Part shown: positions 1 to 9,142 of the stretch, piece by piece
Position numbering within the stretch: position 1 is the stretch's first letter
Layout: every line of letters starts with the position of its first letter
Assembly (NCBI GenBank): GCA_026224775.1
Contig: JAMFRP010000019.1
Coordinates: 248,001-312,000, forward strand
Length of the DNA: 64,000 bases
Direction of reading: 5' to 3'
Origin: Bacteroidota bacterium
Lineage (GTDB): Bacteria; Bacteroidota; Bacteroidia; Sphingobacteriales; Sphingobacteriaceae
Program-made: the position numbers and the translations under genes
Notes under the pieces: generated by a model
The model's database searches: none
Told to the model about the DNA's origin: nothing
The model's input: only the letters and a program-made list of their open reading frames with translations

Positions 1-301
1 CTGCCGTTACCACATCCGAACCATCAACAAATACCTTAAAACTGTAATTACCTGGTTCAACGATTATGCTCATCAATTGAGGAATAATTTTCCCTTTAAA
101 TTCAAATGAACCATTGTTGATGATGGTGCTGTCAACCGTTGTTTGCGTGCGGTCGTCTTCATGATAAGCCGCAAGCTTTACAGTTCCGGATGATACACCT
201 GTTATCTTACCTTTAACATCATATGAGATCTGAGCATACGACTTACCGGCAGAGATTGACATCAATAATATCGACAAATATTTTAAACTTTTAATTTTCA
301 T
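1..301 (-). CDS. DUF4369 / TlpA-like exported thioredoxin-family protein (N-terminal part)
   Basis: The gene starts with ATG at 299-301 on the minus strand and runs off the left edge after about 100 residues. Residues 1-24 form a signal peptide ending in SYAQ. The rest matches the DUF4369 pattern: short beta-strands, a VDSTIINNGSFEFKGK block and then EPGNYSF. In Bacteroidota this domain usually precedes a TlpA/ResA-like thioredoxin domain, which would lie outside the window. It is 14 bases downstream of the susD-like gene and probably the last visible member of that operon. The family assignment rests on the N-terminal domain only, and the thioredoxin half is inferred. Confidence 0.72.
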   Translation of the reverse strand, partial: MKIKSLKYLSILLMSISAGKSYAQISYDVKGKITGVSSGTVKLAAYHEDDRTQTTVDSTIINNGSFEFKGKIIPQLMSIIVEPGNYSFKVFVDGSDVVTA

Positions 302-315
302 AACCTATTGATTAA

Positions 316-1752
316 TTAATATCCTGGATTTTGTATTACCTGATTATTTACTGAAGTTTCGGTGTAAGGTATTGGTAAAGTTAGCTGGGTAAGCGATTTA
401 AGCCCCGGCAGCAAGGCTTGCGCTGTCGCAAAAGGCAACTGGCGAAGCAACCGGCGAAGCGCAAACCAGTCTGCTCCATTTTCTGAAAAGAAATTTTTCA
501 TTTCTTCTTTTACAATCAGTGTTTGTAGCGCGATTGGTGTATTGGCATTGGTAACAGCGGTAAAATCTTTGATGCCAGCATGCCCTTCAACAGTTTGCAG
601 CAGCGATTTCGCTGTTGATAGGTTTCCATTTGATAGGGTAATAGCTTCGGCCTCCAGTAAATAAGCTTCGGTTAAGCGAAAAGCATAGCAGTCTTCACTT
701 AAAGGGGTTTCGGCAATATTAACCGTATCACCTGAATAAAACTTATCCAACCGGGGTAGTAAGCCATAATATGCTGTATTTGCCAGGTGATAATACCATT
801 GTTTACGCGGATCAGCACTCAATGCGTTAACCAGTGAATCTGACAAAGGATACTGAACAGAAAATTGATTGCTTTGATATTTATAGGTCTCCGTAGGATA
901 TGGCTGAACCCCCAAAATAACTTCTTTACTGGCAAATCCCTTCGACAAAAAAACATCTTTTACGCTATCTTCCAAAGCAAATGGTCCATTCGCAATTACG
1001 TCACTAGTTAAACTGATCACTTCTGCATAGTCTCCCGCTGCGCCTCTGTTTATCAAAACCCGGGCTTTAAGCAATTTTGCTGCTGAAGCGTTAGCATAAT
1101 ATATAGCCGTATTTAGTTTAGGTAAACCCGCTATAGCAGTATCCAGGTCACTGATAATGGACGTGTAAGCGGCAGCTACGCCTGAACGCGGCAGGTTAAT
1201 ATTATTCGCGTTAACAAATTCATCCCTCAAAATGATCCCGTATTTACTGGTCGGATCATAATATTGGCCGTAATATAATAACAGCTCTGAGTTACCAAAC
1301 GCCCGCAGGAACCTTGCTTCGGCAAGCATTTCCGTTTTAGTAGCCGTAGGTATTTTAGTTACCGGTGTCGCGTTCTTAATAAACCCATTAGCCGCATTTA
1401 CCAGTGCATAACCGTAATTCCAGATAAGCGGGACTGATAGTGATTTTGAATTAAAACTTAACGAATATATTCCATCATCACCGCTAACATTGTAGCAAGA
1501 GTTAGCCAGTTCGGATGGTATGATCTCGTTTACTTCTGACCATAATACCGTTGGAACATTGTTATCATCTACCCCGCTATTTGCAAACCTGTAATAAACG
1601 CCATTTAATACGGTTGTAGCGCTTTTAGTATCTACAATTACATTTCCATCTACTTCTGATGTGGTAGGGAATACATTCAACTCCTTTTTGCAAGACCAGA
1701 AAAGAGAACTGGTTAAGATGATAACCAGGTAATTTATATATTTCTTTTTCAT
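316..1752 (-). CDS. SusD/RagB family nutrient-binding outer-membrane lipoprotein
   Basis: This 478-residue protein is a surface lipoprotein that would cap the SusC-like channel encoded just upstream. The N-terminus is a lipoprotein signal with the lipobox ending in FWSCKKE (Cys21 or so). The SusD fold is indicated by helical TPR-like segments such as EMLAEARFLRAFGN, where the ARFLRA block is typical of the family. A C-terminal block ADWFALRR is followed by the usual PIPYTE...NQVIQNPGY ending. Length is normal to slightly short. It follows the susC-like stop by 25 bases, so the two genes are co-transcribed. The ligand cannot be read from the sequence. No CAZyme gene is adjacent, so the substrate need not be a glycan. 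Confidence 0.93.
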   Translation of the reverse strand: MKKKYINYLVIILTSSLFWSCKKELNVFPTTSEVDGNVIVDTKSATTVLNGVYYRFANSGVDDNNVPTVLWSEVNEIIPSELANSCYNVSGDDGIYSLSFNSKSLSVPLIWNYGYALVNAANGFIKNATPVTKIPTATKTEMLAEARFLRAFGNSELLLYYGQYYDPTSKYGIILRDEFVNANNINLPRSGVAAAYTSIISDLDTAIAGLPKLNTAIYYANASAAKLLKARVLINRGAAGDYAEVISLTSDVIANGPFALEDSVKDVFLSKGFASKEVILGVQPYPTETYKYQSNQFSVQYPLSDSLVNALSADPRKQWYYHLANTAYYGLLPRLDKFYSGDTVNIAETPLSEDCYAFRLTEAYLLEAEAITLSNGNLSTAKSLLQTVEGHAGIKDFTAVTNANTPIALQTLIVKEEMKNFFSENGADWFALRRLLRQLPFATAQALLPGLKSLTQLTLPIPYTETSVNNQVIQNPGY

Positions 1753-1777
1753 GTTAATGATCGTTAATGGTGAAAAA

Positions 1778-4700
1778 TTAGAACCCGACTTTTATTCCTA
1801 ATGAAAATGTACGTACGGTTGGATAATTACTTACATCAAAGTAGCCGCCGCTTACACTATAAGAATCATCAGAAGTTTCAGGGTCATTGCCTGGATACTT
1901 AGTTATTGTAAACAAGTTGGTAGCTGACATGAATATTTCCGCAGTTTTCATACCAGCCTTCTTCATCCAATCTGTTTTATCGAGATGATAGTTAAGCGTT
2001 AGCGTTCGCAATTTCAGGTATGATGAGTTATATACATCCAGGTTTGATTTGGCATAGAACGCATCATTTAATACTAACCTAGGGTCGGTTGCATCAGTGT
2101 TTGTTGGCGTATACCTGTTTAGCATTGACACATTAGCATTTGATGTACCCACAAACTCAACACTAGATACATGATCACCCCATAACAATTTGCCTCCCTC
2201 TGAGAAAAGGAAATAAAATTGAAGATCGAATTTCTTGTAGGTAAAACCCTGGGTAATACCGCCATAGTATTTAGGAGCGGCATTAGCAATAATGGTATTA
2301 TCGTCAGGTAACTCATAACCACTGGTAGCAGTGCTTGCGTTAAGCTTATACATTGGGTCGCCTATACCCAATGTTGGGAAAACAATAGGTTGAAAAAATC
2401 CGAGAGCTTTTTTATAAGCATCTAATTGGGCCTGTGTTTTTATTAAACCAGTAACAGTATAACCTGTGATCAGCCCCAAAGGCTTACCTTGTATTAATGT
2501 AGTATTGCCGACCTCCAAACCAGTAAGGCTACCTATCTGTGTAAGGTTAGCGTTGGAGTTTAATTTGGTTACTACCGAATTTGTCCAGGTAACATTAAAG
2601 CCCGCAGTCCACTTAAAGTCTTTGGTGCGGATTATATCACCTTGTACGGTTACTTCAACACCTGTATTTTTAATACCTACCGCATTGGTTAGTATAGAGG
2701 AATAAGAACTACTCGGTGCAATTGGTACATTCAATAGGTCATCACTGCTTTGCTTATTATAATAATCAACCGTTGCAGACAAGCGATCTCCAAATAGCGA
2801 AATATCAATCCCAGCATCAGCTTCTCTGGTACTTTCCCACCTTAAATCGTTATCACCAACCTGTGTTGGTATTAACGCGCTTGCACCTGCATAAGAATAT
2901 GGGCTGTATAAAGTGCGGTACATTTGGTTACCAATATTTTGGTTCCCGGTTAAACCATAGCTACCTCTAAGTTTAATATCATCAATCCATTTTACGTTTT
3001 TCAGGAAATTCTCCTGCGAAATTCTCCATGCGATAGCCCCTGATGGGAAATAGCCGAATTTATCGTTCGGACTAAATTTTGATGATCCGTCTGTACGGCC
3101 TGTGAATGTAAAGAGGTATTTATCCATTAAGCTATAATTAGCCCTTACATAAAAGGATAATAAATAAGCCTGGGGCTGTGTAGGGTCATCGCCTTTTACA
3201 ATTAATGGTGTAACTGCCGATGATAGACTGTTTAAAACATTATCGTTAGGATAATCGGTACCGGTTGCGCTAAAGTAGCTTAGTTTATCCGTTTCGTAAG
3301 ACTGGCCTGCCAATACATCTATTTTATTGTTCTTATCAAAAGCCTTGGTATAGGTCAGATTATTTTCTAAATACCAATCTGTTAATCTACTATTTGAATT
3401 ACTGCCGATACCGCCGCCACTACTGGTATTTCCGAAATAACTGCCAATAGCCACATAGCTTGGCAGGTAGTTTCGCTGGTTGTAATCCTGCATGTTCAGT
3501 GAAACCCTGCTTGTAAACTTCAAATCAGGTGTAATATCGTATATGCCGGAGATTGAGCCCAGTAAACTCACTGTTTTTGCGTTGTTAGTAGCGCTTAGTA
3601 AAGCAACAGGATTTTGAAATCCCTGATACGGCAAACCTACCTGTGAAAAATCGGTGTAATTGCCGGCCGCGTCATAAGGAGCATAGTCTGGCCTTGCAAT
3701 CAATGCCTGGTCATAGGCACCATCGCCTATATCCTGATTAGTATAACCTAATATGATATTAGTGATAAATTTAAATTTAGGGGTGATATCATTCTCTAAA
3801 TTGATCTTTCCGGAAATTCTTTGATAATCAGTCGCATCTACCACACCTGGGGTGCTATTATAAGATATGGAGCTGAAATATTTAGAGGAATTTCCACCAC
3901 CCTGAATTCCAAGCTCCGCATTGTCAGAAACTGTGGTACGTGTAACTTCTTTTATCCAGTTGGTATTCGCTGTTCCAAAAAATGAAGAAGGGTTAGTTAA
4001 TATAGCAGTTGTATTTGCAGCCTGCGGCAGACCTGCAGTATTACGTCCGTCAAAATCGTTTTGTGCTGCTTCTGTAAGTAATGTACGGTATTGGCTCGCA
4101 TTTAAAACCTGCGGCGTAATAGGTGTTGTTACTGTGCTGTAGTAACTGGCGGTTATTACAGGCACCATATTAGCTTTACCTTTTTTTGTAGTGATAATTA
4201 CTACGCCATTAGCAGCTTTTGATCCATAAATTGCTGTGGATGACGCATCTTTCAGGATAGTAACCGACTCAATATCATCAGGGTTTAATCCGCCTAAGCT
4301 ATTAAGACCATTAACAAAAGAAGTAGATAATCCCGCGCTAACACCACCAGAATTGGCAACACTGTTACCAACAGGGCTGGTTACATCATAACCAGGATTA
4401 ATGTAGTTACTTTGTACAGACACTGGAACGCCATCAATTACATATAAAGGATCGTTTCCTCCAAGTAAAGAACTTGATCCGCGAATCCTAACACGCACCG
4501 CACCGCCTGGAGATCCATCGGTTTTAGTCACTTCAACGCCAGCGGCTTTACCGGCCAGTGCATTATCAACAGTACCAAAAGGTACATCCTCTATATCTGC
4601 CGCTGAAATGGTAGATACTGATCCAGTCAAATCTTTCTTTTGGGTAGTTCCGTAACCCACCACTACTACCTGGTCAAGGCCCGCAATATTACTTTCCAGT

Positions 4701-5308
4701 TTTATATGAAAAACGGTAACATTTTTAACAATAATTTCCTGCGTTTTGTGCCCCACGTAAGTAAATACAAGTATGTCGTTTTGATTGGCCTTTAATGAGA
4801 ATTCACCTTTTGCGTTTGTTGTAGTTACTTTACTTGTACCCTTTACTATAATTGTAACCCCGGCTAAAGGGCCTTCTTCATCCGTTACCACACCATTTAT
4901 GGTAACGGGTAAAGCAATCATATCCATTACCTTTGAGAATATGGATTCGCCCTTTTCCTTTAATACTACGTTGTTTTGAATCACTTTAAAAGTGATCGGC
5001 AAGTCTCTAAAACAGATAGATAATACCTGATCTAACGAAGCATCATTTACCTGTATATCAACTTTGGCATTCTTAACATCTTTAATATCATAAAAAAAAG
5101 TATAGCCGGTTTGCTTGTTAATAGATTTAAGCACTTTCTCTAACGGGGCATTTCTTTCATTCAGATTTATCTGGCTATATCCCCTCGCACTTGCTTGTAC
5201 CAGGGCTATCATCAATAGAAATGTAGTTATCTTCATTGCCAGTATTACTTTAGGGGGAAGCAGCCCGTTCAAAGAACGGCCAGCTTTAGTAAAAGCATTT
5301 AATTTCAT
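1778..5308 (-). CDS. SusC/RagA family TonB-dependent receptor with STN signalling domain
   Basis: Outer-membrane TonB-dependent channel of about 1176 residues. In order: a signal peptide ending near ARGYSQ, an STN domain (LEKVLKSINKQTGYTFFYD) that signals to FecR, a carboxypeptidase-regulatory-like beta-sandwich (INGVVTDEEGPLAGVTI), the TonB-box region (VVVGYGTTQKKDLTGS), a plug (VRIRGSSSLLGGNDPLYVIDG) and a long beta-barrel ending in aromatic GIKVGF. I chose ATG at 5306-5308 (MKLNAF). The reading frame stays open upstream to a TTG at 5353, but that would add 15 residues before a good signal peptide. The STN domain together with the fecR and sigma genes upstream indicates cell-surface signalling control. 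Substrate is unknown. Confidence 0.93.
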   Translation of the reverse strand: MKLNAFTKAGRSLNGLLPPKVILAMKITTFLLMIALVQASARGYSQINLNERNAPLEKVLKSINKQTGYTFFYDIKDVKNAKVDIQVNDASLDQVLSICFRDLPITFKVIQNNVVLKEKGESIFSKVMDMIALPVTINGVVTDEEGPLAGVTIIVKGTSKVTTTNAKGEFSLKANQNDILVFTYVGHKTQEIIVKNVTVFHIKLESNIAGLDQVVVVGYGTTQKKDLTGSVSTISAADIEDVPFGTVDNALAGKAAGVEVTKTDGSPGGAVRVRIRGSSSLLGGNDPLYVIDGVPVSVQSNYINPGYDVTSPVGNSVANSGGVSAGLSTSFVNGLNSLGGLNPDDIESVTILKDASSTAIYGSKAANGVVIITTKKGKANMVPVITASYYSTVTTPITPQVLNASQYRTLLTEAAQNDFDGRNTAGLPQAANTTAILTNPSSFFGTANTNWIKEVTRTTVSDNAELGIQGGGNSSKYFSSISYNSTPGVVDATDYQRISGKINLENDITPKFKFITNIILGYTNQDIGDGAYDQALIARPDYAPYDAAGNYTDFSQVGLPYQGFQNPVALLSATNNAKTVSLLGSISGIYDITPDLKFTSRVSLNMQDYNQRNYLPSYVAIGSYFGNTSSGGGIGSNSNSRLTDWYLENNLTYTKAFDKNNKIDVLAGQSYETDKLSYFSATGTDYPNDNVLNSLSSAVTPLIVKGDDPTQPQAYLLSFYVRANYSLMDKYLFTFTGRTDGSSKFSPNDKFGYFPSGAIAWRISQENFLKNVKWIDDIKLRGSYGLTGNQNIGNQMYRTLYSPYSYAGASALIPTQVGDNDLRWESTREADAGIDISLFGDRLSATVDYYNKQSSDDLLNVPIAPSSSYSSILTNAVGIKNTGVEVTVQGDIIRTKDFKWTAGFNVTWTNSVVTKLNSNANLTQIGSLTGLEVGNTTLIQGKPLGLITGYTVTGLIKTQAQLDAYKKALGFFQPIVFPTLGIGDPMYKLNASTATSGYELPDDNTIIANAAPKYYGGITQGFTYKKFDLQFYFLFSEGGKLLWGDHVSSVEFVGTSNANVSMLNRYTPTNTDATDPRLVLNDAFYAKSNLDVYNSSYLKLRTLTLNYHLDKTDWMKKAGMKTAEIFMSATNLFTITKYPGNDPETSDDSYSVSGGYFDVSNYPTVRTFSLGIKVGF

Positions 5309-5446
5309 TACTTTTGTAAAGTTTTGGGTTAATACATCTAATAGTTTGTCCAAATTGTTTTTCTATTCCGGTTTTATCGGAACAGAAGGGTTAACCCAGC
5401 TATTTTCCGCAGAAGTAGGTCGAAGCACTTCTGCGGTTTTTTATGG
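5309..5446 (-). promoter_or_regulatory. Structured fecR-susC leader with two conserved hairpins
   Basis: On the minus (coding) strand this leader starts with CCATAAAAAA and continues into a perfect 10-bp stem (arms 5407-5416 and 5427-5436, 10-nt loop). It then has the palindrome GGGTTAACCC (5388-5397) and a second small stem TTCCG/CGGAA (5366-5382). The same order, spacing and partial sequence occur before the second susC gene at 11193-11321. On the plus strand the first stem is followed by six T residues, so it could also act as a terminator in that direction, but no plus-strand gene reads into it. Whether it is a promoter-proximal leader, an attenuator or a protein-binding RNA is inference. 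Confidence 0.6.
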
Positions 5447-5528
5447 TATAACCCTAACCGGGTGGTTACTGTCTTTTTTGTAATTTTCTTTTCATACCTT
5501 TCTTGTTTAGTGTTAGTTATAATTTAGT

Positions 5529-6674
5529 TTAATTATTTGATACGATGATGGTCTTACCATCAATAGTGAAATGTACGTTTGCATAATTCAGCAAGTCCAA
5601 AGCCTGCGCCGCATTCAAATTCCGGTGAATCTGCCCTGAAAACAATCGGTTGTCCGGTTGTCCTTCGTAAATAACTTTTACATCATACCATCTTGAAAAC
5701 TGGCGCATTATAGATTGAAGACTTACGCTTTCAAATTGGAAATAACCATTTTTCCATGCTACCGCTTCATCCAGATTTACATTACTTACCAAGTTGATCA
5801 ATGTATCAAGATTTTTGCCTTGAATTACTTGCGATTGCTGCCCGGGAATCAATTGAGCGGTTTTATCTGAAGCGGTAACTTTTACGCTCCCCTCCAGCAA
5901 CGTTGTTTTTATAACGTGTTCATCAGCATAGGCGTTAATATCGAAATGCGTACCCAACACTTCAACTGTTTGGCCTTCTGAGGTTACCATAAAGGGTTTG
6001 TTTTTATTATGCGCAACTTCAAAATAAGCTTCACCCGTTAGTGAAACTGTCCTGAGTTTGCCGCTAAACGATGTTGGGAAACGCAAAGAAGACGCTGCAT
6101 TAAGATATACCTTAGTACTGTCAGGTAAAATTACTGTGTATTGGCCGCCGCGTGGGGTGCTTATTGTATTGTAAGCCATGGTGCTGTTTCTGCCGGCACT
6201 GGCATCATAAACAAGTTGGCCATTTGCAGTTTTTTTAACTACCGTTCCACCCTGTAAAGCAAGGATACCATTCTTGATATTGCCTAATATGATAGTAGTA
6301 CCATTAGCGAGGGTAAGTATAGCCTTATTTCCTCCCGGTGGAATGTTATTCTTAGCATAATTACGGTTGTTACTTTTAACCAGATAAAAGGTAATGCCTC
6401 CGCCTAGTATTATAAACAAAATAGCAGCCGCGGCAATTTGACGAAAAAACAAATAAGGTCTTGAGTTTTTTTGCTTGTGCTTTTTTATTTTAATATCAAG
6501 GCCTGCTTTAATCTGTTTTTTAAGCAAGTCCTTTTTATCCGGACTAAGCATTTCAGGAATGTCTGATTTTGCTTCAAACATATTATAATAGGCTGACAAG
6601 AATGACTTTTCCTCTTCTGAGCCGCCCCCCTTATTAATTTTTTGTAAAATCCTTAGAAACTCTTGCTTTTTCAT
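5529..6674 (-). CDS. FecR family anti-sigma factor
   Basis: Inner-membrane regulator of 381 residues that would hold or activate the ECF sigma factor encoded upstream and receive a signal from the STN domain of the SusC-like receptor. Residues 1-80 are the cytoplasmic helical part (EFLRILQKINKGGGSEEEK). One membrane segment lies at about 83-105 (AAAAILFIILGGGITFYLV). The periplasmic FecR domain follows (NTISTPRGGQYTVILPDSTK, LTGEAYFEVAHNK, TLLEGSVKV), and a C-terminal DUF4974-type STN-like domain covers about 305-381 (LQSIMRQFSRWYDVKVIYEG). Length is typical. It lies between the sigma and susC genes in the usual order. Confidence 0.94.
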   Translation of the reverse strand: MKKQEFLRILQKINKGGGSEEEKSFLSAYYNMFEAKSDIPEMLSPDKKDLLKKQIKAGLDIKIKKHKQKNSRPYLFFRQIAAAAILFIILGGGITFYLVKSNNRNYAKNNIPPGGNKAILTLANGTTIILGNIKNGILALQGGTVVKKTANGQLVYDASAGRNSTMAYNTISTPRGGQYTVILPDSTKVYLNAASSLRFPTSFSGKLRTVSLTGEAYFEVAHNKNKPFMVTSEGQTVEVLGTHFDINAYADEHVIKTTLLEGSVKVTASDKTAQLIPGQQSQVIQGKNLDTLINLVSNVNLDEAVAWKNGYFQFESVSLQSIMRQFSRWYDVKVIYEGQPDNRLFSGQIHRNLNAAQALDLLNYANVHFTIDGKTIIVSNN

Positions 6675-6856
6675 TAGCTGTTGACTGCTCTTTAACTACA
6701 TGACAGTTAAAACAAGAAAAGTCCCATGCTTTTTTTAAATAAATTTTGCTTACTTAAAAAAACAAGACTAAAACCAAACATCAAATTCAGTAAAACCCCA
6801 CCATAAATCAATAGAAACGGGAAAGTCGAAATAAAAATCGATTTAAAAAGATAATT

Positions 6857-7432
6857 TTAGCGAGTGCCAAATAAAAAAAGAATAGATATTAACGTTAATG
6901 ATGCGCGCAGTTGGATAACCGCTTTGTTTAATTGATTTTGTACTGTTTTTCGGGAAATGTCCAATTGTTCTGCAATTTCGGATGTAGAAAGATCTTGTTG
7001 GTAACGCATTCGAAATATAACCTGTTGCGATGGTGTCAATGTTAATATCAATGCTTCATAAGCTTGCATAAATTCTTTGAGCAGAATTGCGGAATCTGCC
7101 TCATCCATAGAAACTTTTAATTGTAGTAACAATTCCGGCACAGGAGTAAACTTCCGTTCCCGCTCCATCCAGTTGAAAATCATGTTTTTTACGGAAGTAT
7201 GCAGATAGGCCACAAGATTTAAGATATTACTCTCTTCCCGTTTTAACCATAGTTGTAAAAAAACATCCTGGGTCATATCTTTAGCCAAATCGGGATTTTG
7301 CAATCTTTTAAAAGCCGCAGAATATATGCTTTGCCAATGCTTTTCGTAAAGTGCGTCAAACGCCTCACTACTGCCTTCTTTTAATTTTAGCAGCAATAAT
7401 TTATCTCCGGACTCGGAATCATTGTTAAACAT
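6857..7432 (-). CDS. ECF RNA polymerase sigma-70 factor (Bacteroidetes type)
   Basis: A 191-residue extracytoplasmic-function sigma factor. Region 2 includes EAFDALYEKHWQSIYSAAFK and DLAKDMTQDVFLQLW. Region 4 is a helix-turn-helix with LTPSQQVIFRMRYQQDL and TSEIAEQLDISRKTVQNQLN. The C-terminal tail is hydrophobic (LTLISILFLFG), common in this Bacteroidota family. It is the first gene of the minus-strand uptake locus and is separated from fecR by about 180 bases. It probably directs transcription of the downstream susC/susD genes once released by FecR. Confidence 0.94.
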   Translation of the reverse strand: MFNNDSESGDKLLLLKLKEGSSEAFDALYEKHWQSIYSAAFKRLQNPDLAKDMTQDVFLQLWLKREESNILNLVAYLHTSVKNMIFNWMERERKFTPVPELLLQLKVSMDEADSAILLKEFMQAYEALILTLTPSQQVIFRMRYQQDLSTSEIAEQLDISRKTVQNQLNKAVIQLRASLTLISILFLFGTR

Positions 7433-7749
7433 TCGATCAGTATTTCAAACCAAATTTAACAAAAACTAAACGCAAATTAAACACAATCGTCGACTTTGGC
7501 AGACAACCCAATGTTGTTTAAAGTTAGGTTGGCGAGATGGTTCGTTTTTATACGGTGATATAAAGAGTTCTTAGTTCCAGAAGAACTCTTTATGAACTGG
7601 TCTATTATTGTCACAAACAAGGTCATCGGCGATTTTAACTTCGGGTCATCCGGGTTCCCGAAATCAAGTTAGCGTTACTGTCTTCTAGTTCCAGTAAGAC
7701 TTCAAGTTACGCTTAGCTAAACTTCGCCAATATAGGGCTATGAATGAAA
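7433..7749. other. Intergenic region with a 13-bp inverted repeat
   Basis: No convincing gene is visible in these 317 bases. The only clear structure is a perfect inverted repeat with arms at 7560-7572 and 7581-7593 and an 8-nt loop; its core reads AAAGAGTTCTT. There is no T tract after it on either strand. It could be a hairpin, an operator or the scar of a mobile element. The stretch 7650-7740 contains repeated AAGTTA/GTTACG-like fragments without an open frame. Confidence 0.5.
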
Positions 7750-8595
7750 TTACTGTCCCTGGTTTGTAGCCGATATAAATTTCTTCATTAATTGAACCTC
7801 CATTGTTGTAAGCCCATTTTTATAGTTGCCCATTACTCCGCCAGAAGCTGTGTTCTTTCCATCCGTTTTTGTTTCAATATAACTTAATATTGTACCATCG
7901 AACTTTTCATCAAGTGACTTGCTGATAGGATCAAAAAGAAAGTTTTTCAGCTGGGGGTCTAACCAAAGTGTCTTTTTCTTAATAAAATTTCCGGGAGGAT
8001 TGCCTGGATAATTAATTTCTAATAATTTATAAGTCGCATGGTCAACAATAGTATCCTTAATGAACCTAAAAGCAGAAAGCTCATTCTCATCGATTTGTGG
8101 CTTTAATACAAGGCCATCTTTTTTCTCTGCTATAGGAAAAGAAGATTTAACATGCACCTTGCCCTGGTTAGAGTCAAGCCTCATACAAATTCCTTTATTA
8201 AAATCAAATAAGTAATAGTTAATGAATTTTCTTTTTACACCATTGACTATGTTTTTTTGTTCTTTTGTTGTCGTTGAAATTGTTGTTGTTGAATTCATAC
8301 GTAACGAATAAATTGTTTCCAATGCGTAATTATCGAAAATCAACATTGTATCCATTCCATCCTTACCAAAGATGGGTTTATCGTGTTGCACTGCATAATA
8401 TATAAATCTACCAATATAATGTTTATAGGGTTTGACTGTTTGCTGGGAATAACAATCGAAAATCCATAATAAACCGAGTATAATTAAAATAACCGTCTTA
8501 TAAAAAGATGTTAACGAATTCGAACCTCTAAATTTAAAAATCATGTAAGCCAGGTTTAAGCAAGAATTAAAAGGGATAAAAATATTAAAAATCAT
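7750..8595 (-). CDS. Exported protein of unknown function (GLPGLI-like?)
   Basis: A 281-residue open frame with a hydrophobic stretch at about 31-50 (FYKTVILIILGLLWIFDCYSQ) that looks like a signal peptide ending at CYSQ. The true start is therefore likely the internal ATG at 8542-8544 (MIFKFRGSN). The mature part has beta-rich segments such as FINYYLFDFNKGICMRLDS and KTLWLDPQLKNFLFDP. Its last block, from about residue 190 on, loosely resembles the GLPGLI family of exported Bacteroidota proteins, but the diagnostic motif is not clear. I do not recognise a function. It stands alone between two uptake loci and points away from the second sigma gene. Confidence 0.55.
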   Translation of the reverse strand: MIFNIFIPFNSCLNLAYMIFKFRGSNSLTSFYKTVILIILGLLWIFDCYSQQTVKPYKHYIGRFIYYAVQHDKPIFGKDGMDTMLIFDNYALETIYSLRMNSTTTISTTTKEQKNIVNGVKRKFINYYLFDFNKGICMRLDSNQGKVHVKSSFPIAEKKDGLVLKPQIDENELSAFRFIKDTIVDHATYKLLEINYPGNPPGNFIKKKTLWLDPQLKNFLFDPISKSLDEKFDGTILSYIETKTDGKNTASGGVMGNYKNGLTTMEVQLMKKFISATNQGQ

Positions 8596-8699
8596 TTATG
8601 TCTTATTTTCATCCGGCCCACTGTGAGGTAAACGTTGCCTTTCCTGCAATCTGCGCGTTAGCGAGATAAGCGCAACTGTATATAACTTTCATCCAGCTC

Positions 8700-8805
8700 A
8701 ACCGTTTCGGTTCGGCTCAATTTTAAACACCAAGTATACCTTTTCCTCGTCAGTTAACTGTCCAGATTATTGACATAAGAATGTCAAACGATCTGGATTT
8801 TCTAT
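8700..8805 (-). pseudogene. Decayed 5' end of a second fecR gene
   Basis: Read on the minus strand from 8805, the frame gives I-E-N-P-D-R-L-T-F-L-C-Q, then a TAA stop (8767-8769), then SGQLTDEEKVYLV. This aligns with the start of the FecR protein at 9936 (MENQDRLAFLYQ, then TGNLTELELDEL). The start codon has become ATA and the frame contains a stop, so it is a non-functional relic. It lies inside the left copy of the inverted repeat at 8770-8884, which explains how it arose: an inverted duplication of the sigma-fecR junction, or an old divergent fecR gene. Confidence 0.7.
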
Positions 8806-8884
8806 AGTAATAGTCTTTATATGTTATTACGCCTGGAAAAAGGCTATCATCTATCCGGATTGAAAATAAATTTTTAGTTTTTGT
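8770..8884 (-). repeat. Long inverted repeat, left copy
   Basis: These 115 bases are, in reverse complement, nearly identical to 9858-9971. I count about eight differences including one single-base indel. The most conserved core contains ATCCGGATAGATGATAGCC. The two copies flank the ECF sigma gene at 9143-9754. The left copy carries the decayed fecR start, and the right copy carries the live one. Confidence 0.88.
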
Positions 8885-9142
8885 GATTTTTATCTTTTCG
8901 TGCGACTGCTTAATCACTTTAGATGAGACCGTTTGTGGGCTTCTGACGGTAAATAGAAAATAGTGTACCTATCGGCACATTTAGATGATAATTGTAACGC
9001 CTAATCTATATATCATGGCTCAAACTGGTTAAACTAATTTGCCTGAAGTCAGGTCGAAAAAAAAGCAGATTATCAATTCAAAAAATATTTATTTAACATT
9101 GGGTTTTTATTTCTGTAACTTTATGGGGATGATTTCCCCGTC
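8885..9142. other. Upstream region of the second sigma factor gene
   Basis: No gene is visible. The region must contain the promoter of the sigma gene. A short hairpin with arms GGGGA (9125-9129) and TCCCC (9135-9139) ends 3 bases before the ATG at 9143 and could affect translation start. I found no -7/-33 pair with the spacing expected for Bacteroidota promoters that I would trust. Confidence 0.4.

Noticed and set aside
5309..5353. TTG start at 5353 for the first SusC-like protein
   Set aside because: It would add 15 residues before a complete signal peptide; ATG at 5306-5308 fits the family better.
5115..5483. 122-codon plus-strand frame across the susC start and leader
   Set aside because: It is antisense to the SusC N-terminus and the structured leader, with no domain match.
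9099..9123. Possible Bacteroidota promoter (TTG ... TAACTTTA) before the second sigma gene
   Set aside because: The spacer is only 14 bases, too short for the usual TTG/TAnnTTTG arrangement.
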